In this document: one piece after another, positions 25,276 to 33,430 of the stretch | Numbering within the stretch: the stretch's first letter is position 1 | Layout: every line of letters starts with the position of its first letter | From: an uncultured Rikenella sp. | GTDB taxonomy: Bacteria > Bacteroidota > Bacteroidia > Bacteroidales > Rikenellaceae | Direction: 5' to 3' | Assembly: GCF_910577125.1 (NCBI RefSeq) | Contig: NZ_CAJTMN010000001.1 | Location: 1 to 64,000, forward strand | Length of the DNA: 64,000 nt | Notes under the pieces: model-generated | Databases searched by the model: none | What the model was told of the DNA's origin: nothing | Seen by the model: only the letters and a program-made list of their open reading frames with translations | Made by a program: the position numbers and the translations under genes

Positions 25276-26475
25276 TTATTTCAGGAAAACCATAATCGCC
25301 CCATAGCCGTACTCCGCAAACGAGGCGTCCTGATACCGCAATTTCGGGTAGCCGCGTTTGAGCTCCTTTTCGATCTCATACCGCAGCTTCCCCTTCCCCA
25401 CCCCGTGGATGAAGACGATTCGTTTCTGTCTGCCGGCCCGGACAGCGCCGTCGAGGGCCACCGTAAAACGTGCCAGCTGTGCCTTGAGTATCTCGCCCGA
25501 TGCCATCCCTTCCGTCGAGTCGAGAATCTCCTCGGCGTGCAAATCCACCACCTCCTCCTCTTTCGAAGAGGCCTTGTGAGGGACAGGGGCGGCTTTCGGT
25601 TTGGACTCTTTTTGCGGAGCTTTCGACGGAATGACCGGCGATGCGCCGTCCGTCGTTTCGTCCGACGAAGCCAGGGTGAATTCCAAGGCCGGAGTTTCGA
25701 AATAGTCGTTTTCTACGAAAGAGGCTGCCCGTACGAATTTCAGCGGGTGGAGTTCCAGGTCGAACGCCTCCACCGCCCGCGGTACGAACGCCGTCGGTTT
25801 GTAGGGCAGCAGGCTGATATGCAGGGTGGAAATCTCCGCCAGCTCTGCCCGCCGGTAGAGTTTGATTTTCTGTTTGGAGTCCGCCGCCAGTGTTCCGCTG
25901 TCGATTGTCCGCACGAAATTGCCCCGCTGTTCCCGCCTCGCGATGTTGTAGAAGAGCGTGTAGCTGCTGTCGTTCACCAGCCACGCCTCCAGATCTGCTG
26001 TTTCGGCCGGTTTGTCCGTATCGGCCGCCGGAACGAAGAGCAGCTTCACAAGATAATCCGTCACCTCCCACGGTGCCTTTTCCGGTGCTGCCGGAGTCCG
26101 GTCTACCCGCACTTCGGCCGTCTGGGCCGAAGTGCGGCGGAGTTTCGAGAGGTCGATCGGTTCGTCGTCTTCGTAATCGTCCGCCAGTGAAACCCGTCCG
26201 TAATTGTTGAGTCCCCGCACCGTCGCCCGCTGTTTTTTCTGAGAACCGTCGCTCGTGGCGGTCTGACGGGAAGCGGCGGGTTTCGGATCGGAGGGGCCGA
26301 TCTTGACAATCGCCGCATTTTCGGCTTCGATCTCCACCTCCACGATATCGCTGATCAAGGCCGGAATTTCGAATCCCTCTTCCACTTCGACATAAGCCAT
26401 GTTCCCCTGGATCGAGCGCACGATGCCGACGCCCGTATCCGATACGAATTTTACCCGACTGCCTGCTTTAATCAT
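25276..26475 (-). CDS. DUF2027 protein with C-terminal Smr (MutS2-like) nuclease domain
   Basis: 399 residues. Residues 1-60 (GSRVKFVSDTGVGIVRSIQG, then EGFEIPALISDIV) form the small barrel seen in MutS2-like and DUF2027 proteins. A charged linker, a central beta-rich DUF2027 region (about 120-270) and a second linker follow. The C-terminal 85 residues are an Smr domain with VVDLHAEEI (DLH motif) and IVFIHGVGKGKLR (HGxGxG motif). Smr domains nick branched DNA or cleave stalled mRNA; which applies here cannot be told. The MutS ATPase part is missing, so this is not MutS2. It shares a 38-nt control region with divergent queA. Confidence 0.85.
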   Translation of the reverse strand: MIKAGSRVKFVSDTGVGIVRSIQGNMAYVEVEEGFEIPALISDIVEVEIEAENAAIVKIGPSDPKPAASRQTATSDGSQKKQRATVRGLNNYGRVSLADDYEDDEPIDLSKLRRTSAQTAEVRVDRTPAAPEKAPWEVTDYLVKLLFVPAADTDKPAETADLEAWLVNDSSYTLFYNIARREQRGNFVRTIDSGTLAADSKQKIKLYRRAELAEISTLHISLLPYKPTAFVPRAVEAFDLELHPLKFVRAASFVENDYFETPALEFTLASSDETTDGASPVIPSKAPQKESKPKAAPVPHKASSKEEEVVDLHAEEILDSTEGMASGEILKAQLARFTVALDGAVRAGRQKRIVFIHGVGKGKLRYEIEKELKRGYPKLRYQDASFAEYGYGAIMVFLK

Positions 26476-26485
26476 AGTTTATCGC

Positions 26486-26493
26486 TAAATTTG
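26486..26493 (+). promoter_or_regulatory. queA promoter -7 box
   Basis: TAAATTTG, a perfect TAnnTTTG, 20 nt before the queA ATG, predicting a leader of about 15 nt. Only 2 nt separate it from the opposing -7 box for the divergent gene. Confidence 0.6.
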
Positions 26494-26495
26494 TG

Positions 26496-26503
26496 CAAAA
26501 TTA
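26496..26503 (-). promoter_or_regulatory. DUF2027-Smr gene promoter -7 box
   Basis: TAATTTTG on the minus strand, a perfect TAnnTTTG, 20 nt before the ATG at 26475. It faces the queA box, so the two polymerase footprints must overlap. Confidence 0.6.
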
Positions 26504-26513
26504 ACGGTTTTTG

Positions 26514-27716
26514 ATGGAGAAGGCAATAGCGATTTCGGAATTCGACTATCCGCTGTCGGACGAGCGGATCGCCCGCTTTCCGCTGGCGGATCGGGCCGAT
26601 TCCAAACTCCTGCTCTACCGCGGAGGGACGATCGGTGAGAGTGTTTTTCGTCGTGTCGCCGATTTTCTGCCGGACGGCGTGACGGTCGTGTTCAACGATA
26701 CGCGGGTGATTCGGGCGCGGCTGTTGTTCCACAAGGTGACGGGGGCTCGGATCGAGGTCTTCTGTCTCGAACCGGCCGAGCCGGCGGATTACGAACGGGC
26801 ATTTGCGGTGCGGGGGGCTTGTGTGTGGCATTGTATCGTGGGAAACTCCAAAAAATGGAAAGAGGGGCCTTTGGCGATCGAATACGACGGGGGGATGTTA
26901 TCGGCGGAACGCATGCCGGATGGGGGGGGAGCGGTGCGGTTTTCGTGGACATCGGAACATACGTTCGGCGAGCTGCTGGAGCTGCTGGGGCGGACACCGA
27001 TACCGCCCTACCTGTGCCGCGAGAGCGAGGAGATCGACACGGTGCGCTACCAGACGGTCTATTCGCGGTGGGAGGGGTCGGTGGCGGCGCCGACCGCCGG
27101 GCTGCACTTCACGCCGGAGATCATCGCGTCGCTGCCGGAGCGGGGATTTCGGACGGAGCGGGTGACTCTGCATGTCGGTGCGGGGACTTTTCTGCCGGTC
27201 AAGGCGGCGGATGCCCGGGAGCATCATATGCACACCGAGGTGTTTCAGGTCGATTTGGCGACGCTCGAACGGCTGGCCGAAGCGATAAAAACGGCGGGGA
27301 TCGTGGCGGTGGGGACGACGTCGGTGCGGACGCTGGAGTCGCTGGCGGTGCTGGGTGAGCGGGTGTTGCTTCGGGGGGATGCGGAACCGGAACGGGTGGT
27401 CGGCCAGTGGGAGGCTTACGAGAATGGGGCTACCTTGGCGAATGCTTCTGCACCTTTGGCGGCATTGGCCGGGTGGATGCGGAAACGGGGTTTGACGCAT
27501 TTGCATGGTGCGACGGAGATTATGATCGTGCCGGGCTACCGGTGGCGGACGGTGCGGGGGCTGATCACCAACTTCCACCAGCCGCAGAGTACGCTGCTGC
27601 TCCTGATTTCGGCTTTGGTCGGAGAGCGATGGCGCGAGATCTATGCATACGCATTGGAGCACGGGTTCCGTTTTCTGAGTTACGGGGACTCGTCGCTGCT
27701 GTTGCCGGAAAAATAA
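26514..27716 (+). CDS. queA: S-adenosylmethionine:tRNA ribosyltransferase-isomerase QueA
   Basis: 400 residues from the ATG at 26514; the TTG one codon earlier is in frame but less likely. The QueA start pattern ISEFDYPLSDERIARFPLADR is followed by DSKLLLYRGG, VVFNDTRVIRARL, GSVAAPTAGLHFTPEI (conserved AAPTAGLHF), LHVGAGTFLPVKA, HHMHTE and the terminal NFHQPQSTLLLLISAL. It transfers and isomerises the ribosyl group of SAM onto 7-aminomethyl-7-deazaguanine in tRNA to give epoxyqueuosine. About 50 residues longer than the E. coli enzyme. The next gene starts 13 nt downstream, but its role in queuosine synthesis is not indicated. Confidence 0.96.
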   Translation: MEKAIAISEFDYPLSDERIARFPLADRADSKLLLYRGGTIGESVFRRVADFLPDGVTVVFNDTRVIRARLLFHKVTGARIEVFCLEPAEPADYERAFAVRGACVWHCIVGNSKKWKEGPLAIEYDGGMLSAERMPDGGGAVRFSWTSEHTFGELLELLGRTPIPPYLCRESEEIDTVRYQTVYSRWEGSVAAPTAGLHFTPEIIASLPERGFRTERVTLHVGAGTFLPVKAADAREHHMHTEVFQVDLATLERLAEAIKTAGIVAVGTTSVRTLESLAVLGERVLLRGDAEPERVVGQWEAYENGATLANASAPLAALAGWMRKRGLTHLHGATEIMIVPGYRWRTVRGLITNFHQPQSTLLLLISALVGERWREIYAYALEHGFRFLSYGDSSLLLPEK

Positions 27717-27729
27717 GAAGATCGAAGAC

Positions 27730-28308
27730 ATGGAACAGGAAGTCTTATTAGTTTTGTTGAATGAATACGCCGACTGGGAGAGCGCGTTTCTGGCCGCCGG
27801 GTTGCGGACGGGAGGACGGTATGTGCCGCGCGTGGTGGGGCCGACGCGGGAGGTGGTGGTCTCGATCGGCGGTTTCCGGACTTTGCCGGATTATGATTTT
27901 CAAACCGTGCCGGAGGAGTACGCCGCGCTGGTGCTGATCGGCGGAACCGGATGGCAGTCGGAGGAGGCAAAGGGGGTTGTGGAGTTGGTGCAGAGTGCGC
28001 GGGAACGGGGCAAAGTGGTGGCGGGGATTTGCAATGGGGCTTCGTTTCTGGCGGCGCACGGCTTTCTGAATGACGTGCGGCATACGGGCAATACGCTGGA
28101 ACAGTTGAAGCTGTGGGGCGGCGAGCGGTACACCAACGAGATGGGTTATGTGGAACGGCAGGCGGTGGCCGACGGGGGTATGGTAACGGCGAACGGGACG
28201 GGATATCTGGAGTTTTCTCGTGAGTTGCTGCTATTGCTGGAGGCCAATGCACCGGAGCGGATCGAGTCCGATTACGCTTTCCAGAAAAACGGGCTCTATA
28301 CCGCCTGA
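27730..28308 (+). CDS. DJ-1/PfpI family protein (class I amidotransferase-like)
   Basis: 192 residues with the flavodoxin-like DJ-1/PfpI fold. The opening strand EVLLVLLNEYADWESAFL carries the conserved acidic residue. ALVLIGGTGW (66-75) and VVAGICNGASFLAAHG (97-112) form the nucleophile elbow with Cys101. The closing VTANGTGYLEFSREL matches the family. These proteins act as glyoxalase/deglycase, chaperone or peptidase; the substrate cannot be inferred. Co-oriented with queA (13 nt before) and the YgiQ gene (about 20 nt after), so likely co-transcribed. Confidence 0.88.
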   Translation: MEQEVLLVLLNEYADWESAFLAAGLRTGGRYVPRVVGPTREVVVSIGGFRTLPDYDFQTVPEEYAALVLIGGTGWQSEEAKGVVELVQSARERGKVVAGICNGASFLAAHGFLNDVRHTGNTLEQLKLWGGERYTNEMGYVERQAVADGGMVTANGTGYLEFSRELLLLLEANAPERIESDYAFQKNGLYTA

Positions 28309-28329
28309 CCGGTGGTTGCATACAGATCG

Positions 28330-30117
28330 ATGATGGTTTCACCGAACGAATTTCTGCCGACTTCGGCCAAGGAGGTGGCTGCGCGCGGGTGGGAAGAATT
28401 GGATGTCATTCTTTTCACCGGGGATGCGTATGTCGACCATCCGGCGTTCGGGGCGGCGGTGATCGGGCGACTGCTGGAGGCCGAGGGCTATCGGGTGGCG
28501 ATTGTGCCGCAGCCGAACTGGCGCGACGACCTGCGGGATTTCCGGAAGCTGGGAAAACCGCGTCTGTTTTTCGGCGTGACGGCCGGGGCGATGGACTCGA
28601 TGGTGAACCACTACACGGCCACGCGGCGCAGGCGGTCGGACGACGCTTACACGCCTGGCGGACGGGCCGGACAACGGCCGGACTACCCTACCCTCGTTTA
28701 TACGCGGATTCTTAAGCAGCTCTATCCTGATGTGCCGGTGGTGATCGGGGGAATCGAGGCGTCGCTCAGGCGGCTGACCCATTACGACTATTGGGAGGAT
28801 CGCTTGCGGCCGTCTTTCCTCGTCGAGAGCGGGGCGGATTTGCTGACCTACGGCATGGGCGACCGGGTGATGGTCGAGGTGGCCCGGCGGTTGCACAATG
28901 GATTCAACCTCAAACGGTTGGTGCGGTTACCGCAGGTGGCTTATCTCTCGGATCGGGCTCCGGAGGGGGCGTTCCTGCTGCATTCGTATGAAGCGTGTGT
29001 AGAGTCGCCGGAGAAGTTCGGCGAGAATTTCGTCCGGATCGAGACGGAGTCCAATCGGGTCGAGGCATCTGTTTTGGCGGAACGGGTCGGTGACCGGTAT
29101 GTGGTGGTCAACCCGCCTTATCCTTATCTGACGGAAGCCGAGATGGATCACAGTTTCGACCTGCCATACACGCGGCTGCCCCACCCGCGATATCAGGGGA
29201 AGGGGGCGATTGCTGCGTATGAGATGATCAAACACTCGGTCAATCTGCATCGGGGGTGTTTCGGGGGGTGTAGCTTTTGTACCATATCGGCGCATCAGGG
29301 AAAATTCATCTCGTCGCGGAGCGAGGGATCGATTCTGCGCGAGGTGGAACGCATTACGCAGATGGCCGATTTTCGGGGAAATCTTTCCGATATCGGCGGT
29401 CCGTCGGCCAATATGTACCGGATGGGGGGACGGAACCGGGAGTTGTGCGGGCGGTGTACGAGGCCCTCGTGCATCTTTCCGAAAGTCTGTCCGAACTTGG
29501 ATAACGACTACCGGCCGTTGTTGGAGCTCTACCGGAAGATTCGCAATATAAAAGGGGTGAAGCACGCCTATATCGGGAGTGGGATTCGGTACGACCTGTT
29601 CGACGGGTCGCCGTACCTGGACGAGGTGGTGAAGTACCACACGAGCGGGCGATTGAAGGTGGCGCCGGAGCACACGTCGGACAAAGTGTTGGGGTTGATG
29701 CGCAAACCGTCGTTCGCGCTTTTCGAGCAGCTGAACGAACGGTTCCGCGGGATTTGCGAACGCGAGGGGCTGCCGTACCAGTTGATACCTTACTTCATTT
29801 CGAGCCATCCGGGGTGTACGGAGGACGATATGCGGGAGCTGGCGGAGATTACTAAACGGCTGAACTTCCGGTTGGAACAGGTGCAGGATCTGACGCCGAC
29901 GCCGATGACCTTGAGCTCGGTGATGTTCTACACGGGGATGAATCCGTATACGGGAGAACGACTCTACGTGGCCCGCACGCGGGAGGAGAAGGAGCGGCAG
30001 AAGGCCCATTTTTTCTGGTACAAACGGCCGGCGGCGGTTCGGCACGAAGGGGGCGTTAAGAAACGAAACGAAAGACCATGGCAGAATACAAACAAGATCC
30101 GGAAGCCAAAAAAATAG
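28330..30117 (+). CDS. YgiQ family radical SAM protein
   Basis: 595 residues from the ATG at 28330 (another ATG follows at 28333; a GTG at 28312 would add six residues). The N-terminal B12-binding-like DUF3497 region (PTSAKEVAARGWEELDVILF, FFGVTAGAMDSMVNHYTA) leads into the radical SAM core with the cluster motif CFGGCSFC (Cys310, 314, 317; CxxxCxxC), followed by ISAHQGKFISSRSEGSI. The C-terminal DUF3362-like part includes a second Cys set (LCGRCTRPSCIFPKVC). YgiQ proteins occur widely but their reaction is unknown. The 3' end overlaps the dnaB start by 40 nt. Confidence 0.93.
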   Translation: MMVSPNEFLPTSAKEVAARGWEELDVILFTGDAYVDHPAFGAAVIGRLLEAEGYRVAIVPQPNWRDDLRDFRKLGKPRLFFGVTAGAMDSMVNHYTATRRRRSDDAYTPGGRAGQRPDYPTLVYTRILKQLYPDVPVVIGGIEASLRRLTHYDYWEDRLRPSFLVESGADLLTYGMGDRVMVEVARRLHNGFNLKRLVRLPQVAYLSDRAPEGAFLLHSYEACVESPEKFGENFVRIETESNRVEASVLAERVGDRYVVVNPPYPYLTEAEMDHSFDLPYTRLPHPRYQGKGAIAAYEMIKHSVNLHRGCFGGCSFCTISAHQGKFISSRSEGSILREVERITQMADFRGNLSDIGGPSANMYRMGGRNRELCGRCTRPSCIFPKVCPNLDNDYRPLLELYRKIRNIKGVKHAYIGSGIRYDLFDGSPYLDEVVKYHTSGRLKVAPEHTSDKVLGLMRKPSFALFEQLNERFRGICEREGLPYQLIPYFISSHPGCTEDDMRELAEITKRLNFRLEQVQDLTPTPMTLSSVMFYTGMNPYTGERLYVARTREEKERQKAHFFWYKRPAAVRHEGGVKKRNERPWQNTNKIRKPKK

Positions 30118-31685
30118 CAAACCGGCGCCGGGCGACGGAGTCGATCACGGCGGTGAGCCAGCAGATGGGGGTGACGCCTCCGCAGGCGGTGGAGCTGGAG
30201 GAGGCGGTGCTCGGGGCGTTGATGCTCGAAAAGCATGCGATTCTCGGGATTCAGGAGATACTGGTGCCCGAGTCGTTCTATCGCGAGGCGCATCAGATTA
30301 TCTATCAGGCGATTCTCGACCTCTCGGCGCGGATCGAGCCGATCGACCTCTACACTGTCGGGCAGCAGCTTCAGAAAAAGGGGCAGCTGGCGATGGTGGG
30401 CGGGCCGGCCTATCTGGCGGAGCTGACCCAGAAGGTCGGGTCGGCGGCGCACCTGGAGTTTCACGCCAAGATCGTGGCGCAGAAGTATGTCCAGCGGCAG
30501 CTGATTTCGGCTTCCACGGAGATTCAGAAACAGTCGTTCGACGACTCGATCGACGTCGAGGAGTTGATCAATCAGGCGGAGCAGGCTATTTTCGTGATTG
30601 CGGAGGGGAATATCCGGCGCGACGTGCAGAGTGCGCGCGATATTGTGAGCAAGGCGATTCAGAAGATTGAGGAGGCGGCCCAGAAGCCGGACGGCCTGAG
30701 CGGGATTCCGAGCGGATTCACCGATTTGGACCGTTTGACGCTGGGGTGGCAGCCGTCGGACTTGGTGATTATCGCGGCGCGGCCGGCGATGGGGAAGACG
30801 GCTTTCGTGCTGACGATGGCGCGCAACATTTCGGTGGATTACCAGAAGGCGGTGGCGGTCTTTTCGCTGGAAATGAGCTCGGTACAGTTGATGACGCGTC
30901 TGATTATCGGCGAGTCGGGGCTCACGTCGGAGAATATCAAGAACGGCCGCCTCTCGCCGGACGAGTGGAAGCATCTCGAAACGTCGATCAAACCGTTGGC
31001 GGCGGCGCAGATGTTTATCGACGACACCCCTGCTCTTTCGATTTACGAGTTCCGTTCGAAGGTGCGGCGGCTCAAGGCGCAGCATAACATCGAGCTGGTG
31101 ATTATCGACTACCTGCAGCTGATGACGGTCGGGACGACGGATAACCGGGGGAACCGGGAGCAGGAGGTGGCGACGATTTCGCGGACGCTCAAGGCGATTG
31201 CCAAGGAGTTGGACGTGCCGATTCTGGCGTTGTCGCAGCTGAGCCGTAACGTCGAGGCGCGGGGCGGGACGAAGCGTCCTCAGCTTTCGGACTTGCGCGA
31301 GTCGGGGGCGATCGAACAGGATGCCGATATCGTGGCGTTTATCCACCGGCCGGAGTATTACGGGATGACGATGGACGAGGACGGACAGCCTACTCAGGGG
31401 TTGGCGGAAATTATCGTGGCCAAGCACCGGAACGGGGCGGTGGATACGATCAAACTGCGTTTTCGGAAGGAGCAGGCGAAGTTCGTGGATTGGGACGATA
31501 CGGGTTTTGGAGGCATCGCGGGCGGAGGGTTGGACGGATACAGCACGATTGCGTCGAGCGGTTTCGACTCCGATTTCGATGCGGGCGGACGTGTGGCGAC
31601 CTTGGAAGGGCCTGCCGGGGGTTCGGGGCCGATCGATCCGTTCGCTTCGGCCGGCGGAGGATTCGACAGCGAACCGCCATTCTGA
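30078..31685 (+). CDS. dnaB: Replicative DNA helicase DnaB
   Basis: 535 residues. The N-terminal DnaG-binding domain starts at VELEEAVLGALMLEKHAI (38-55). The RecA-like C-terminal domain carries Walker A ARPAMGKT (234-241) followed by FSLEMSSVQL. Walker B is IELVIIDYLQLM, and LALSQLSRNVEARGGTKRPQ and SGAIEQDADIVAFIHR complete the DnaB signature. It unwinds DNA at the replication fork as a hexamer. The last about 45 residues are a Gly/Ser/Asp-rich disordered tail ending FDSEPPF, resembling the acidic C-terminal tip of SSB. Start 30078 overlaps the YgiQ gene; RxxATESITAVSQQMG before the helicase fold is a short basic extension. Confidence 0.96.
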   Translation: MAEYKQDPEAKKIANRRRATESITAVSQQMGVTPPQAVELEEAVLGALMLEKHAILGIQEILVPESFYREAHQIIYQAILDLSARIEPIDLYTVGQQLQKKGQLAMVGGPAYLAELTQKVGSAAHLEFHAKIVAQKYVQRQLISASTEIQKQSFDDSIDVEELINQAEQAIFVIAEGNIRRDVQSARDIVSKAIQKIEEAAQKPDGLSGIPSGFTDLDRLTLGWQPSDLVIIAARPAMGKTAFVLTMARNISVDYQKAVAVFSLEMSSVQLMTRLIIGESGLTSENIKNGRLSPDEWKHLETSIKPLAAAQMFIDDTPALSIYEFRSKVRRLKAQHNIELVIIDYLQLMTVGTTDNRGNREQEVATISRTLKAIAKELDVPILALSQLSRNVEARGGTKRPQLSDLRESGAIEQDADIVAFIHRPEYYGMTMDEDGQPTQGLAEIIVAKHRNGAVDTIKLRFRKEQAKFVDWDDTGFGGIAGGGLDGYSTIASSGFDSDFDAGGRVATLEGPAGGSGPIDPFASAGGGFDSEPPF

Positions 31686-31717
31686 TGAAAGCAGGAAACT
31701 TTCCAGCGATTTAACAC

Positions 31718-31759
31718 AAAAAAAGTCTGGTAAGACTTCGGTCTTACCAGACTTTTTTT
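31718..31759. terminator. Bidirectional terminator after dnaB
   Basis: A 19-bp perfect stem (31718-31736 and 31741-31759) closed by a TTCG tetraloop, with A and T runs at its ends. It serves dnaB on the plus strand and the tRNA-Ser transcript on the minus strand. Confidence 0.9.
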
Positions 31760-31781
31760 GTTCCCTGCAATATAGGATTCT

Positions 31782-31871
<90 letters not shown>

Positions 31872-31892
31872 CGAAAGGTGCTGAAAGCGGTA

Positions 31893-31924
31893 CAAATGTA
31901 GAACTTTCGCTCCTTATTTCCAAA
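31893..31924 (-). promoter_or_regulatory. Bacteroidota-type promoter for tRNA-Ser
   Basis: On the minus strand: TTTG, exactly 20 nt, TACATTTG, a perfect consensus match ending 22 nt upstream of the tRNA 5' end. Confidence 0.8.
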
Positions 31925-31950
31925 TCAAAATCGAGGTTCTGTGCTAAATA

Positions 31951-32928
31951 TTAGTGTTTGCTCACGTCGCCCGGTTTGCCGATGCTTTCGCGCATCGAGG
32001 TATCTGCCTGAATATTACGGATCTTATAGTAGTCCATAATACCCAGATTCCCGCTCCGGAAAGCTTCGGCGATCGCCATCGGAATGCCGGCCTCCGCTTC
32101 GATTACCTTAGCACGGGCCTCCTGTGCCTTCGCTTTCATCTCCTGCTCCAGCGCCACCGCCATGGCCCGTTTCTCTTCCGCCCGAGCCTGTGCGATGTTT
32201 TTGTCCGCATTGGCCTGATCCATCTGAAGGACGGCGCCTATGTTGCGTCCCACGTCGATGTCGGCGATGTCGATGGAGAGGATTTCAAAAGCGGTTCCCG
32301 CATCGAGTCCTTTTTCCAATACGACCCGGGAAATGAAGTCCGGATTCTCCATCACGCTCTTATGCGAGTCGGACGACCCGATCGACGAGACGATCCCCTC
32401 GCCCACCCTTGCCAGCACGGTCTCTTCGCCGGCCCCGCCGACCAGCTGTTTGATATTGGCCCGCACGGTCACCCGCGCCTTGGCGATCAGCTGAATCCCG
32501 TCCTTGGCCACCGCTGTCACCGGTGGAGTATTGATAACTTTCGGGTTGACAGACATCTGCACCGCTTCGAACACGTCCCGTCCTGCCAGGTCGATAGCCG
32601 TGGCCATCTTGAAATCGAGCGTGATATTGGCTTTTTGTGCCGAGACCAGTGCATGGACGACATTGGCGACATGTCCGCCCGCCAGATAATGCGCCTCCAG
32701 TTCGTTCGGATTGAGGTGCAGTCCGGCTTTCGTTCCTTCGATCATAGCCGATACGATCGTAGCCGGCGGCACTTTGCGCCAACGCATCAGAACCAGCTGC
32801 AACAGGCTGATCCGTACGCCGGAAACCAGGGCGGAGAACCAAAGGCCGACGGGAATGAAGTAGAGAATCAGCCACAGCAGAATAATGGCCACTGCGGCGA
32901 TGATGATGGCGGTTGTCGAGATTTCCAT
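31951..32928 (-). CDS. floA: Flotillin-like protein FloA
   Basis: 325 residues. An N-terminal hydrophobic hairpin (about 8-28 and 30-48) precedes an SPFH/band-7-like domain with the FloA-specific [20 protein letters not shown] and [20 protein letters not shown] segments, then a coiled coil rich in Ala/Glu/Gln ([20 protein letters not shown]). FloA forms membrane microdomains. The directly preceding NfeD gene (37 nt) is its usual partner. Last gene of a five-gene minus-strand group. Confidence 0.95.
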   Translation of the reverse strand: MEISTTAIIIAAVAIILLWLILYFIPVGLWFSALVSGVRISLLQLVLMRWRKVPPATIVSAMIEGTKAGLHLNPNELEAHYLAGGHVANVVHALVSAQKANITLDFKMATAIDLAGRDVFEAVQMSVNPKVINTPPVTAVAKDGIQLIAKARVTVRANIKQLVGGAGEETVLARVGEGIVSSIGSSDSHKSVMENPDFISRVVLEKGLDAGTAFEILSIDIADIDVGRNIGAVLQMDQANADKNIAQARAEEKRAMAVALEQEMKAKAQEARAKVIEAEAGIPMAIAEAFRSGNLGIMDYYKIRNIQADTSMRESIGKPGDVSKH

Positions 32929-32965
32929 ATGTTTGTAAATGTATTTCGGTCTGTGCCCGGTTCGG

Positions 32966-33430
32966 TCAGAGCGGCCGGACGATGATGTTGGCGTTGTCGT
33001 ATCCGATCACGACCACTTCGCGCCGCGGATCGATGTAGCTGTCCAACGATTTCGCTTCGAAGATCGTGTCGCCGATCTGCACTTTCCCCATCGGGGCCAG
33101 CCGGGTCAAGGTGTAGCCCTGTACACCCACTTCCACCTGTTTTTCGATCTCCACCGGCTGCACCTGCGAGTCGATATTGGTTTTCAAAGCGACCCGGTTC
33201 CATGTCTTCGGCCGCAAAAACAGCAAGGTCAGAATGCTCAAACAGAAGAGAATGATTCCGAGAACAATGAATCCGGTCACCAATCCTCCTCCTACGAACG
33301 CCCATGTCGCTGCCGCCACCAGGCAAATGAATGCCCCCACGGCTGCCAAGGTGATGCCCGGCAGGAGAACCAGTTCGGCGATGAAAAGCAGCAGGCCGAG
33401 CAGGATCAGCAGTGTAATCCAGAGTATCAT
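32966..33430 (-). CDS. NfeD family membrane protein
   Basis: 154 residues. Three to four membrane helices ([20 protein letters not shown], then [18 protein letters not shown] and [20 protein letters not shown]) are followed by a C-terminal OB fold ([20 protein letters not shown], then [16 protein letters not shown]) as in NfeD. NfeD OB domains bind flotillin-type partners, matching the adjacent floA. The start codon overlaps the stop of the SPOR gene (ATGA), so the two are translationally coupled. Confidence 0.92.
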   Translation of the reverse strand: MILWITLLILLGLLLFIAELVLLPGITLAAVGAFICLVAAATWAFVGGGLVTGFIVLGIILFCLSILTLLFLRPKTWNRVALKTNIDSQVQPVEIEKQVEVGVQGYTLTRLAPMGKVQIGDTIFEAKSLDSYIDPRREVVVIGYDNANIIVRPL

